Below, piece after piece: positions 1 to 10,376 of a stretch of DNA of 64,000 bases. A program made the translations under genes and the position numbers. The notes under the pieces are model-generated. The model did not search any database. It had not been told where the DNA came from and saw only the letters and a list, made by a program, of their open reading frames with translations. Origin of the DNA: CAWDXG01 sp963822115. Lineage in GTDB: Bacteria; Myxococcota_A; Polyangia; Polyangiales; Polyangiaceae. The stretch covers positions 248,001 to 312,000 of the forward strand of contig CAWGGM010000020.1 in the NCBI GenBank assembly GCA_963822115.1, in the 5' to 3' direction. Positions within the stretch are counted from its first letter, which is position 1. Every line of letters starts with the position of its first letter.

Positions 1-120
1 GTGTTCGATGGGCGCTACGTCTACTTCTTGCCCGGCGGTGGCCGTGTCGTCACGCGTTTCGACTCGAAGTCCCCGCCGTCGATGCCGAACCTCCCCGGGT
101 TCTTCGGGTCGTTCCTCTAG
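1..120 (+). CDS. C-terminal fragment of an unidentified protein (cut by window edge)
   Basis: An open frame runs from the first base to a TAG at 118-120 and encodes 39 residues. It contains the motif FDGRYVYFLP and a Pro/Gly/Phe-rich end. Its beginning lies outside the window, so the family cannot be named. The FDGRYVYFLP segment resembles a beta-strand repeat of the kind found in secreted propeller or Kelch-like proteins, but that is only a guess. The stop codon overlaps, in the palindrome CTAG, the stop of a possible small gene on the other strand. Confidence 0.5.
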   Translation: MFDGRYVYFLPGGGRVVTRFDSKSPPSMPNLPGFFGSFL

Positions 121-332
121 AGGCCACGGGTCGTCCATTCGGGTAGCGAGCCCGCCGTCTGCCGGGTCGACAGCAGTCGCGGCAGCTCGGTGCAGCGCGC
201 TTCCAGCCACGCGGCGTCGGCGCGGGCGCCGGTCTCGAGGCGTGAACTCGTAGCGCGTTTGAGCGCCCGGCTGCAGCGCAGCACGAGTCGCGTGCCAGTC
301 CCAGGCACGGGGCTTGCAAATAGTTGATGCAT
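117..332 (-). CDS. Possible small protein of 71 residues
   Basis: This minus-strand frame starts at an ATG next to the start of the divergent DUF4142-like gene and ends inside the shared CTAG with the upstream gene. It is listed because third codon positions are strongly G/C over its last 55 codons, as in genuine genes of this window, and because nothing else occupies the interval. A GTG at 308 could be the real start. It holds two cysteines and a basic N-terminal half. No family is recognised. It could be a real small gene or the tail of a decayed one. Confidence 0.3.
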   Translation of the reverse strand: MHQLFASPVPGTGTRLVLRCSRALKRATSSRLETGARADAAWLEARCTELPRLLSTRQTAGSLPEWTTRGL

Positions 333-960
333 GGCAAGCGTGCTGCGCGTCCTGGTTCCGGGGCTGTGCATGTTCTGCGTGCAATGCGGTGCGTCGCAAG
401 CGCCGGCGCGCGGAGCCTGGACGGCGCAGGCGGGCAGCGCAGGCGACGGGCAGATGCGACCAGCCGCGCTGGTCGCGCCGTCTTCCCGCCCCTCCGTCAC
501 CACGCCGCTGTCCGACCCACAGATCGCGGCGGTGCTCGGCGCGATCGTGCAAAGCGAAATAGCGCAGGCGCATGTCGCACAAGGCAAGGCCGTGAGCGAC
601 CGCGTCGGGGGGCTTGCCGACAGCATCAGTGCACGGCGTTTTGCCACCGAGCGCGATCTCGCCAGGTTCATCGCGATGTTGCCGCAGGGGTTGCGTCGCA
701 GCGAGCTGCTGGCACGCGTGCAGAAGGACGCGGATCGCGTGACGAGTAGCATGGCGGGCGCCAATTTCGACGTCGCGTACGTCACCGGTCAGATCCACGC
801 TCTCAAGCGCGACATTGCTGTTCTCGACACGCGCCTCGTACCCGACGCAGAGCGTCGCGAGCTCGAGCGCATTGCGAAGAAGTTGCGTGCCGACATCGTG
901 CAGGATCTTGCGGCCGCAAGGGCGCTGCGCCGCCAGCTTGTCGACGGACCCGGACGGTAG
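331..960 (+). CDS. DUF4142-like secreted or envelope protein
   Basis: The 209-residue product has a short hydrophobic N-terminus (about residues 5-20) with a Cys, followed by a Pro/Ala-rich linker. A helical domain then starts near residue 55 with SDPQIAAVLGAIVQSEIAQA. That pattern (aspartate, 'I...L...N/Q..EI..A..A') is the opening of DUF4142 domains, which are ferritin-like helical bundles of unknown function in secreted bacterial proteins. The family's usual 'V..FA..M..DH' helix appears only in altered form. The N-terminus could be a lipoprotein signal, but no clean lipobox is visible. The gene stands alone, 57 bp upstream of the enolase-superfamily gene. Confidence 0.6.
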   Translation: MASVLRVLVPGLCMFCVQCGASQAPARGAWTAQAGSAGDGQMRPAALVAPSSRPSVTTPLSDPQIAAVLGAIVQSEIAQAHVAQGKAVSDRVGGLADSISARRFATERDLARFIAMLPQGLRRSELLARVQKDADRVTSSMAGANFDVAYVTGQIHALKRDIAVLDTRLVPDAERRELERIAKKLRADIVQDLAAARALRRQLVDGPGR

Positions 961-1005
961 AAAATGGCGCGCGCGGGAGTCTGCGAGGCAGGTGCTCGCC
1001 TTTGC

Positions 1006-1011
1006 TAGGCT
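1006..1011 (+). promoter_or_regulatory. -10-like hexamer TAGGCT, leaderless-type
   Basis: TAGGCT ends exactly 6 nt before the ATG at 1018, and no Shine-Dalgarno sequence intervenes. Transcription starting 6-7 nt downstream of the hexamer would give an mRNA beginning at the start codon. This is one of seven such cases in the window. Confidence 0.4.
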
Positions 1012-1017
1012 CGGCGC

Positions 1018-2283
1018 ATGTCGATCGTCGCGCGCGTCGAGCTGTTCCACGTCGCCATTCCGCTTCCGGCAACATTCCATCCGTCGTGGATCCCCGGTTT
1101 CCCGCAGAACGAAAACCGCTTTACGCTGATCAAGGTTGTCACCGACGACGGCGTGGAAGGGTTCAGCGCGGGGCCGGCCATGGGGCGCGAGCGCGCTGGG
1201 TTGGGGGAGTTGGTAGGGCCCTATCTGATCGGTGCGGACGCGACGGACATCGAGCTGGTGCAGCAACGACTGCGCGAGATGGGCTACCTCGGTTGGAAGA
1301 ACTGGTGGATCGAGCCTGCGTTCTGGGACATCTTGGGCAAGCTAGCCGGCAAGCCGGTGTGCGAGCTGCTCGGCGGCAAGCCCTGCGAAGTCGAGCTGTA
1401 CGCGTCGAGTGGCGAGGTGCGCGAGCCCGGCGCGCGCATCGAGGAGGCCGAGGCGCGCTACGCCGAGGGCTTCCGCGGCTTCAAGCTGCGCGTGCACGAT
1501 TTCGATCCGCGCGTGGACGAGCGTCAGGTCGTGGAGACGGCCAAGGCCATCGGCGATCGCATGACGCTCGGCGTCGACGTGAACCAGGCCTGGCGCGTCA
1601 CCGCCATCGGTCCGGCGCCGTTGTGGGATCTCTCGCGCGCGCGGCGTTTCTGCGACGTGTGTGCCGACGCCGGCATCGCCTGGGTGGAGGAACCACTGCC
1701 GATGGACGCCTACGACGATCTCGCGACGCTGACGCGCGAGAGCCGCGTGCCGCTGAGCGGCGGCGAGCTGCACACCGGCGGGCTTCCCGAGCTCGAGATG
1801 ATGATCCAGAAGCGCTGCTATTCCGTGTTCCAGCCCGACGCGGTCTTTGCTGGCGGCATCGCGCAGACTTTCGAGGTGACGAAGCTCTGCCGCCAGCACG
1901 GGCTCGGCTACACGCCGCACACCTGGACCAACGGCATCGGCTTTGCCGTGAATCTGCAGGTCCTGGCCGCCAGTGGCTTTGCGGGAGAAAAGGCCCTGGA
2001 GTACCCGCTCGATCCGCCGGGCTGGGTGCCCGAGGCGCGCGATGGTCTCCTCGAGCAGGCGTTCACCCACGAGCGCGGCAAGCTGCGGGTGCCCAGCGCG
2101 CCTGGTCTCGGCTTCAAGATCGACCCGCGCGCGCTCGCGAAGCACGGCGAGCGCTTCTTCGTCATGGATCGGAAGCGGCTGATCTGGTTTTCGCTCCGTA
2201 CCCGGGGCATCAAGGCGTCGCTCGAGATCGAACGCGCGCGGCGGGCGCGGCCCGCGCGGGCGCAACATCCTGGCCGGAAATGA
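1018..2283 (+). CDS. Enolase-superfamily enzyme, mandelate racemase/dehydratase type
   Basis: The 421-residue protein has an N-terminal MR/MLE capping domain (about 1-125) and a C-terminal barrel. Visible active-site elements are the KLR motif at K156-R158, the metal-ligand stretch GVDVNQAW around D187, WVEEPL around E224, GGE at E250, and TPHTW with H301. A KxR pair opposite a barrel histidine is the arrangement of sugar-acid dehydratases and racemases of the mandelate racemase subgroup. The reaction would be abstraction of a proton next to a carboxylate, aided by Mg2+. The exact substrate cannot be read from the sequence. The gene has its own leaderless-type -10 box and no pathway neighbours. 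Confidence 0.85.
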   Translation: MSIVARVELFHVAIPLPATFHPSWIPGFPQNENRFTLIKVVTDDGVEGFSAGPAMGRERAGLGELVGPYLIGADATDIELVQQRLREMGYLGWKNWWIEPAFWDILGKLAGKPVCELLGGKPCEVELYASSGEVREPGARIEEAEARYAEGFRGFKLRVHDFDPRVDERQVVETAKAIGDRMTLGVDVNQAWRVTAIGPAPLWDLSRARRFCDVCADAGIAWVEEPLPMDAYDDLATLTRESRVPLSGGELHTGGLPELEMMIQKRCYSVFQPDAVFAGGIAQTFEVTKLCRQHGLGYTPHTWTNGIGFAVNLQVLAASGFAGEKALEYPLDPPGWVPEARDGLLEQAFTHERGKLRVPSAPGLGFKIDPRALAKHGERFFVMDRKRLIWFSLRTRGIKASLEIERARRARPARAQHPGRK

Positions 2284-2381
2284 TCGGCATCAAGAGCAGT
2301 GCTGGCAACGGCTCCCGATCGCGCCGGCCCGGACTCGCAGTGTGAACCGTTGTGGTCCCGTCCAGGCTCCTACGAGATTGG

Positions 2382-3545
2382 ATGACCCTTCTACATGCCA
2401 TCGATCTCGAAGGCGTGGTCCGTGAAGTCTACGCCGAGGCGGCGCGCGAGCCCGCCGGACTGTGCTGCCCTTCGACCAACGATCCAGAGCTGTTGGCGGC
2501 GGTCCCCGCCGAGGTCCTCGAGCACGACTACGGCTGCGGCGATCCAACGCGACACGTGCGCAGCGGCGAGAAGGTGCTCGACCTCGGTTCGGGTGCCGGC
2601 AAGGCCGGCTATCTGCTGGCGCAGGTGGTGGGCCCGGAAGGCCACGTGATCGGCGTCGACATGAACGACGCCATGCTCGAGCTCTCGCGCCGTCACCTTC
2701 AAGGTTTCGAGAAACAGACCGGCCTTGGAAACCTCGAGTTCCGCAAGGGCCGCATCCAGGATCTGCTGCTCGACCTCGAAGCGCTCGACCGCTACCTGGC
2801 GGTGCGCCCCGTGACGAGCAGCGCGGACATGGCCCGGGTGGAGGCGTACAGTGCTCGCCTGCGGGCCGAAGCGCCGCTCGTCGCCGATCAATCGGTCGAT
2901 GTGGTCGTCTCCGACTGCGTGCTGAATCTGGTCCGCCCCGAGGACAAGCCGCTTCTGTTCCAGGAGATCCACCGCGTGCTCAGGCGGGGCGGTCGCGCGG
3001 TCATCTCGGACATCGTCAGCGACGAGGACGTTCCGGCGCGCCTGCGGAACGACCCGGAGCTGTGGGCCGGCTGCATCTCCGGAGCCCTGCGAGAGAACCA
3101 CTTTCTCGAGGCCTTCGAGGAGGCGGGCTTCTACGGCATGACGCTGGTGGAACGAGCGGAGAAGCCGTGGCGCACGGTGGAAGGCATCGAGTTTCGCAGC
3201 GTGACGGTCATCGCGTACAAGGGCAAGGAAGGGGCATGCTGGGATCACAAGCAGGCAGTGATCTACCAGGGGCCGTTCCGCGAGGTCACCGACGACGACG
3301 GCCACGTGCTCCGGCGCGGTGTGCCGGTCGCGGTCTGCGACAAGACCTTCAACCTGTATCGCCGCGCGCCGTACGCCGAGCACTTCGCATTCGTCGAACC
3401 GCGACAAGCCATGTCGCACCAGGAGGCCCGTCCGTTCCCCTGCGGTCCAGAGATGCTGGTGCGCGATCCGCGTGAAACCAAGGGCGAAGACTACATCGAG
3501 ACAACCGATCCCGACGACGCATGCAACGTCGGGTGTTCGTGCTGA
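2382..3545 (+). CDS. arsM: Arsenite S-adenosylmethionine methyltransferase (ArsM-like) with C-terminal extension
   Basis: The class I methyltransferase core contains the SAM loop VLDLGSGAGKAGYLL and the acidic GVDMN. The cysteines fit ArsM: a CC pair at about residues 28-29, YGCG at C52, SDCVLNL at C179 and GCISGAL at C231. In characterised ArsM enzymes the last three bind As(III) and allow stepwise methylation. Downstream of the core, residues 280-387 form an extra region with CDKTFNLY, a PFPCGPEMLVRDP motif and a terminal GCSC, making further possible thiol ligands. ATG 2382 is preferred; an in-frame GTG at 2352 would add ten residues. No arsR or other ars gene is adjacent, so regulation is unknown. 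Confidence 0.82.
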   Translation: MTLLHAIDLEGVVREVYAEAAREPAGLCCPSTNDPELLAAVPAEVLEHDYGCGDPTRHVRSGEKVLDLGSGAGKAGYLLAQVVGPEGHVIGVDMNDAMLELSRRHLQGFEKQTGLGNLEFRKGRIQDLLLDLEALDRYLAVRPVTSSADMARVEAYSARLRAEAPLVADQSVDVVVSDCVLNLVRPEDKPLLFQEIHRVLRRGGRAVISDIVSDEDVPARLRNDPELWAGCISGALRENHFLEAFEEAGFYGMTLVERAEKPWRTVEGIEFRSVTVIAYKGKEGACWDHKQAVIYQGPFREVTDDDGHVLRRGVPVAVCDKTFNLYRRAPYAEHFAFVEPRQAMSHQEARPFPCGPEMLVRDPRETKGEDYIETTDPDDACNVGCSC

Positions 3546-3563
3546 CGAGGTCCGTCCTCGCAG

Positions 3564-3818
3564 GTGACGTGGTGGTCGCTGAAGGAAGGCGTGCTCGAAC
3601 GTCTCGAACCCGAACCCCGTCGGCTTCTCGCTCTGCCAGCAGGGCGGCAAGGGTGTGCGCATCGGGCCGACGACGGCGTGCGCATCGGGTTCGCCGGTCA
3701 GAAGTCGTGGTGCTTCGGCAGCGGCTGGTCGCAGACCGCATCCTTCGCACCAACGAAATCGGGCGCGATGCAGGCCATCTCGGACCTGCACGGGATTCTC
3801 GATCTCCTGTCGCCGTAG
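3564..3818 (+). pseudogene. Small gene apparently broken by two frameshifts
   Basis: A frame from GTG 3564 to TAG 3818 is continuous, but coding character switches frame inside it. The start (WWSLKEGVLERLEP) and the end (QKSWCFGSGWSQTASFAPTK) read well in this frame. Between about 3608 and 3680 the G/C-third signal moves to the next frame, which reads NPVGFSLCQQGGKGVRIG. The simplest explanation is one indel near 3608 and a compensating one near 3680 in a gene of about 85 codons. The near-repeat of GTGCGCATCGGG inside this stretch may have promoted slippage. No family is recognised. A sequencing error is an alternative. Confidence 0.45.
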
Positions 3819-3825
3819 GGCGCCG

Positions 3826-6012
<2,187 letters not shown>

Positions 6013-6155
6013 GGTTCCCTCCTCGATTGGCGCTTCCAGCTACAAATGGGGCCGGAGGCGGCCACGTCCAGTGGGCAGCACGCAGCGCGCGACGATCTGC
6101 CCGGATTTCTGGCCCTTGGGCGCCCCGGCCGTTCACGGCGTCGTCGGCCGGGCGC

Positions 6156-7061
6156 CTAGATCGCGCCGGGCGAGGACTCGCGGGGCGCGGTCGCGCCGGA
6201 TGCGGACAGCCAGGCTTCGAGCCGCAGGTGCGGCGTGTCGGCACGGCGAGCCTGCTCGGCAAAGTGGGCAAGCGCCCGCACCCGTCGCTCGGCGACGCGC
6301 TGCCACCCGCCGGTCGCGCGCCACAGTGCCGCCACCTCCTCGTCGCTCAACAGTCGCCAGCTGCCGGACGCCAGATCACCCAGCTCCAGCGGCCCCACGG
6401 ATCGGCGATGCAGCCCGGCGAGGTGGAAGTCCAGCGCGCGGCACATGCGGCGGATCTGGCGATTTCTGCCCTCGTCGAGCGTGACCAGGAGCTCGGTCAT
6501 CTGCTCGGTGCGGTGCAGCACGACGACGCCCTTGACCCGCGCCGGTCGACCCAGCACAGCCACGCCATCGAGGAGCGCCGCGAGGCGTGGATCGTCGTCG
6601 GCCACGTGCTCGTCGAGCCACAGCCAGTAGACCTTGTCCGTGTGGTGGTCGGGGCGAAGCACCGCGTGGGCGAGATCGCCGTCGGTGGTGAAGAGGAGCA
6701 GCCCGCTCGTCTGTCGATCCAGCCGCCCGATGGGAAACATGCCTTCTGGCATCTCGCGGAGCCAGCGCGACAGATCGGCCTTGCCATCGGGATCGCGCGC
6801 TGTGGAGGTCACGCCGAGCGGCTTGTGCAGCATTGCGCAGAGCTGCGAATTCCGCGGCGAGATCCGTTTGCCGTCGAGGCGGACGTCGTCCTCTTCGAAC
6901 ACGAGCTCGTGCTCGCTGGTCTGGCGCTTGCCGTCGAGCGTGACGCGCTCCCCCCTCAGCGCCTCGCGCACGGCCTGCGCGGACAGCGGCGTGCTGTCCC
7001 GGATGTACTTGTCCAGCCGGCGGGGAAGAGCCGCTCGGCGAATCGTTCCGGCTTCTGTCAG
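6156..7061 (-). CDS. RsuA/RluB-family pseudouridine synthase
   Basis: The protein (about 301 residues) isomerises a uridine in rRNA. An N-terminal S4-like RNA-binding segment (PRRLDKYIRD...VTLDGKRQ) is followed by the synthase domain with the catalytic motif GRLDRQTSGLLLFTTDGDLAH, in which the first Asp is the nucleophile, and LDEGRNRQIRRMC typical of RsuA/RluB/RluE/RluF. Whether 16S or 23S rRNA is the target cannot be decided. No ATG, GTG or TTG lies in frame near the S4 domain. The best start is a CTG at 7061 whose last two bases are the first two of the TGA of the upstream gene (CTGA overlap), suggesting translational coupling. A few C-terminal residues beyond the core are unassigned. Confidence 0.85.
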   Translation of the reverse strand: MTEAGTIRRAALPRRLDKYIRDSTPLSAQAVREALRGERVTLDGKRQTSEHELVFEEDDVRLDGKRISPRNSQLCAMLHKPLGVTSTARDPDGKADLSRWLREMPEGMFPIGRLDRQTSGLLLFTTDGDLAHAVLRPDHHTDKVYWLWLDEHVADDDPRLAALLDGVAVLGRPARVKGVVVLHRTEQMTELLVTLDEGRNRQIRRMCRALDFHLAGLHRRSVGPLELGDLASGSWRLLSDEEVAALWRATGGWQRVAERRVRALAHFAEQARRADTPHLRLEAWLSASGATAPRESSPGAI

Positions 7062-7984
7062 GGCTTGCCCGCAGGCGCCGGCGCGGGCGGTGGATGACCC
7101 GTCCCGGGGTGCATCGGGATCGGTCGCATCATCCCATGCGGCGGCGCTGCTCCGGGCGGGCCGCCAGGACCACCGTGCGGGCTGGCGCCGTGCGCACCGC
7201 CCATCATGCCGCCACGCTGCTCGAGCATGCGGAGCTGACCGATCACGGCGCCGTAGTGGCTCTGCATCGACTTGCAGGCCTCCGGCGGGAAGGTCTCGGT
7301 CTTGGCCTTCACCATCTTGCAGGTGTTGGTCTGTGGACCGAGGTCCTTGCACAGCTTGGCGACCAGGTCGGCGCACGGTTGGCGAACAGCCTTCAGCCGC
7401 GCGAGCGTGCCCGGCACGTCCTCCAGCGCCGCGCCGCAGGCGGCCACCGGCAACAGCTGGGCTGCCGACTTTGCCTGGGTGCAACCTGCGGTGGTCTCGC
7501 CGGACTCGGAGCAGATCTTGTCCTGCCAGGACTTGCACTGCGCGCTGAGGCCACTCCCCGCGGCAGCGGGCGACTTGAACGGCCCGCGACCCTTGGCTTT
7601 GGCATCGCGCAGGAACCAGCCGGCGGCCGCGCCCAGGGCGATACACACCACCGCGACCAGCACCGTCGCGCTGGTCTGCGAGCGTGACTCCTGGTCGACC
7701 GCGCGGGCGTCCGCGCGTCGCGGCTTCGAGGCGGAACGTTTCTCCGGTGACGCCTTCTTCGACGGCCTGTCGTCGCTCTTGCTCTTCGACGGCTTGTCGT
7801 CGTCCTTGCTTTTGGCGACGGCTTCCTCGTCGTCGTCGTCGTCGTCGCTGTCCGACTCGTCTTCCGTGCCCTTGTCGTCCTTGGCCGCGTCGTCCTTGGC
7901 CGCGTCCTTCGAGGAATCCGGGGATTCCTTTTCTTCGTCTTCGAGCTTGGATTCGACGTCGTCGTCGCCGTTGTTCTTTTTCAC
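7058..7984 (-). CDS. Acidic single-pass membrane protein with cysteine-rich outer domain
   Basis: The 308-residue product starts with about 100 very charged residues (long Asp/Glu/Lys/Ser runs), presumably cytoplasmic. One transmembrane helix follows (about 106-126, ending GWFLRDAK). A domain of about 110 residues then has regularly spaced cysteines (CKSW, ICSESG, GCTQ, ACGAAL, PCADL, LCKDLG, TCKMV, ACKSM), likely disulfide-bonded outside the membrane, and the protein ends in a Gly/Pro/Met/His-rich tail. The family is not recognised. The GTG start is preceded by a leaderless-type TAGGGT box. The stop overlaps the CTG start of the pseudouridine synthase. Confidence 0.75.
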   Translation of the reverse strand: MKKNNGDDDVESKLEDEEKESPDSSKDAAKDDAAKDDKGTEDESDSDDDDDDEEAVAKSKDDDKPSKSKSDDRPSKKASPEKRSASKPRRADARAVDQESRSQTSATVLVAVVCIALGAAAGWFLRDAKAKGRGPFKSPAAAGSGLSAQCKSWQDKICSESGETTAGCTQAKSAAQLLPVAACGAALEDVPGTLARLKAVRQPCADLVAKLCKDLGPQTNTCKMVKAKTETFPPEACKSMQSHYGAVIGQLRMLEQRGGMMGGAHGASPHGGPGGPPGAAPPHGMMRPIPMHPGTGHPPPAPAPAGKP

Positions 7985-7990
7985 ACGCGC

Positions 7991-7996
7991 ACCCTA
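7991..7996 (-). promoter_or_regulatory. -10-like hexamer TAGGGT, leaderless-type
   Basis: Read on the minus strand, TAGGGT is followed by exactly 6 nt and then the GTG start at 7984. No ribosome binding site lies between. Confidence 0.4.
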
Positions 7997-8138
7997 GAGG
8001 CCCTACCACCCTCGAAGCCAGGGAATTGGTGGCCCGTCCGGCCGACAATGCGCGATTTTGCTCGCTGGAGCGCGCCCGTCGCTGTCCCGAGCGCGAATAA
8101 ATTCGGTGATTTTGGCGGGTGGAGACACGTGGCGTCCG

Positions 8139-8999
8139 TCAAGAGAGCAGCGCTTCGAGGGGCGCGGTGTGGGTGGCCGCTTCGCGCTCGCCCATGGCGA
8201 TGGTGTCCTCGACGAGCTCCGGGCGCGTGTAGTCCCAGCGTTCGACGGGCACCGGCGTGGTCGGCGCGAGGTACAGACGCGCGCCCCGCCGACCGGTCAC
8301 GCCGTCGGGGTACGGACGCGTGAGCAGGACCACTGTGCGCTCCACGCCAGGTACCCGTTCGGCCACGGACGCCGGCGCGTTGTCGACGAGCCCGCCGTCG
8401 AGAAGCTTTCCCGCGCGGTAGCTGCCGACGGGTGTGAACGGCGGCGTCGCGCTCGACGCGATCACCAGCTCGGCCAGCGCCTCGGGTGACTCGCACTCAC
8501 GTGCATCGAATACGGCAGGCGAGAAGCCGAGCCGGCGCGGCAAGCGCGGGTGGAGGCGCTTCGGGAACAGACGCTTCTCGAGCGAGTAGGCACCGATGCC
8601 GAGGGCCACGGCACCGCCCGCCGGGAGCAGACGCGGGAAGCGGCTGGCGATCACCAGCACCGGGAACGGCTGCGCGCGCAAGCGTTCGAGCCCGCCGTCC
8701 TGCATCGCGTGGATCAGCGTGTCGCGATAGATCGGCGCGTGGGGCGTGGGGCGCTCGCCCCAGAGCAGGTGCCGCCACTCGAAGTTCCTCGTGACGCCGC
8801 GCCGACGTTCCAGCCAGAAGCGATGTGTCGATTCCTGGCGGCCTCCGAGCAGGATCACCGCCACGCAGGCGCCGGCGCTGCACGCGGCCACGGCTGCGGT
8901 ACGCGGCAGGAGCCGCTCGCTCCATCGGTTCATGAGGCCGAGCTGGTAGAACGCGCGGTTGCCGCCGCCGGCAAATACAAGAGCGAGATCACGCTGCAT
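8139..8999 (-). CDS. Patatin-like phospholipase/acyl hydrolase
   Basis: The 286-residue protein opens with the oxyanion-hole loop FAGGGNRAFYQLG. The nucleophile motif is ACSAG with Ser41, where the first glycine of the usual GxSxG is replaced by alanine. The second half of the Ser-Asp dyad is in LLDGGLVDNAP. These are the marks of bacterial patatins, which hydrolyse acyl esters of lipids. No signal peptide is seen, so it is probably cytoplasmic or peripheral. A TATACC box lies 9 nt before the ATG. The gene is transcribed divergently from the acyl-CoA dehydrogenase 73 bp away, which would fit a shared role in fatty-acid release and breakdown. Confidence 0.88.
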   Translation of the reverse strand: MQRDLALVFAGGGNRAFYQLGLMNRWSERLLPRTAAVAACSAGACVAVILLGGRQESTHRFWLERRRGVTRNFEWRHLLWGERPTPHAPIYRDTLIHAMQDGGLERLRAQPFPVLVIASRFPRLLPAGGAVALGIGAYSLEKRLFPKRLHPRLPRRLGFSPAVFDARECESPEALAELVIASSATPPFTPVGSYRAGKLLDGGLVDNAPASVAERVPGVERTVVLLTRPYPDGVTGRRGARLYLAPTTPVPVERWDYTRPELVEDTIAMGEREAATHTAPLEALLS

Positions 9000-9072
9000 G
9001 CGGCGGCAGGTATAGCATCACTGACCCCGGTCATCCCCCGCCAGGCCCCCGGGAGGCATCCTTGATTCTACC

Positions 9073-10314
9073 ATGTACGACTTCCTCCTGAACGACGCCC
9101 AGCGAAAGATCCGTGACCAGGCGCGCGAGCTGGTGCGCTCGGTGCCCCGGGACATGATCGTCGCGATGGACCGCGACGAGATCCGCTTTCCGAAGGAGTT
9201 CCTGCGCGAGGCAGGACGGATGAATCTGATGGGCTGCCGCTACCCGGAGAAGTGGGGCGGGCGCGGTCTCGACTGGGCCACCACCTGCATGGTGATGGAG
9301 GAGGTCGGCACGCTCGGCTACATCTTCGCGTGCGTGTTCGGGGTAGGGGCCGAGCTGGTCTGCGACGCGATCATCCTGCATGGCACGGACGAGCAGAAGG
9401 AGCGCTACGTGAAGCCGCTCCTGCGCGGCGAGATGTTCGCGGCCGAGTGCCTGACCGAACCGCGCGGAGGCTCCGACTTCTACGGCACCACCACCACGGC
9501 CGAAGACGCCGGCGATCACTTCATCGTCAACGGACAGAAGCGCTTCATCGTGGGCGGGGAGGGGGCCGACTACTTCCTGGTGTATGCCCGCACCGATCCC
9601 GAGGCCAAGCCACACAAGGGCTTGACCTGTCTGATCGTCGACCGCGGCCCGGGTGTCGACGTGAAGTACCACTATGGTCTGATGGGCTGCCGCGGCGGTG
9701 GCACCGCGCGCCTCGTGTTCAAGGACGTGAAAGTGCCCAAGAAGAACATCGTGGGCCGGCTGAATGGTGCAGCGGATGTGTTCTCCACCATGATGATCCC
9801 CGAGCGGCTCGGGACGTCGGCGATGACTATCGGCGCGGCACGCCCGGCACTCGAGGTCGCGGGCAGCTACACCACGCGCCGCAAGGCCTTCGGGCAGACC
9901 ATCAACCAGTATCAAGGCGTCAGCTTCCAGGTCGCGCAGGCCTCGACCCTGCTCGATGCTTCGCGGGCGATGGTCTACACCACGGCGCGCGCCGTGGACG
10001 CAGGCGCGCCGGCAGCCGACACGCGCCGGCTCATCAGCGAGACCAAGAAGTTCGTGACCGAGAGCTGCCAACAGGTCGCGCGCCACGCCATGCAGGTGAT
10101 GGGCGGTATCGGCTACACCAACGTCTACCCGGTGGAACGCATCGTGCGTGATCTCGGCTTGGCCTCGATCTGGACCGGCACCAACGAGGTCATGAGCATG
10201 ATCGTGGCCCACGAGTGGTACACCGCGTACGCCCAGCGCCGCGCCGAGCTCTTCCGCGACCACGAAGCCGACGCGGAAGCCGCCGGTGAGACGGACGAGA
10301 AGATCTTCGACTAG
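9073..10314 (+). CDS. Acyl-CoA dehydrogenase
   Basis: This 413-residue flavoprotein oxidises an acyl-CoA to the trans-2-enoyl-CoA with FAD. The N-terminal helical domain is followed by the FAD/substrate stretch FAAECLTEPRGGSDF, a middle beta domain, and a C-terminal helical domain with the RKAFGQTI flavin loop. QVMGGIGYTNVYPVERI and the catalytic-region motif IWTGTNEVMS place the likely base Glu near residue 377. Substrate chain length cannot be deduced. ATG 9073 agrees with the family's N-terminus. The gene is not in an operon with other beta-oxidation genes; an electron-transfer flavoprotein must be encoded elsewhere. Confidence 0.95.
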   Translation: MYDFLLNDAQRKIRDQARELVRSVPRDMIVAMDRDEIRFPKEFLREAGRMNLMGCRYPEKWGGRGLDWATTCMVMEEVGTLGYIFACVFGVGAELVCDAIILHGTDEQKERYVKPLLRGEMFAAECLTEPRGGSDFYGTTTTAEDAGDHFIVNGQKRFIVGGEGADYFLVYARTDPEAKPHKGLTCLIVDRGPGVDVKYHYGLMGCRGGGTARLVFKDVKVPKKNIVGRLNGAADVFSTMMIPERLGTSAMTIGAARPALEVAGSYTTRRKAFGQTINQYQGVSFQVAQASTLLDASRAMVYTTARAVDAGAPAADTRRLISETKKFVTESCQQVARHAMQVMGGIGYTNVYPVERIVRDLGLASIWTGTNEVMSMIVAHEWYTAYAQRRAELFRDHEADAEAAGETDEKIFD

Positions 10315-10364
10315 CTTCCGCACAGCGGCGCGGGCGGTTGTTGCGCCGCTCCGCCGATCGGCCG

Positions 10365-10370
10365 TAGCAT
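10365..10370 (+). promoter_or_regulatory. -10-like hexamer TAGCAT, leaderless-type
   Basis: TAGCAT is followed by 6 nt (CGTGAG) and the ATG at 10377. This is the same geometry as the other six cases in the window. Confidence 0.4.
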
Positions 10371-10376
10371 CGTGAG

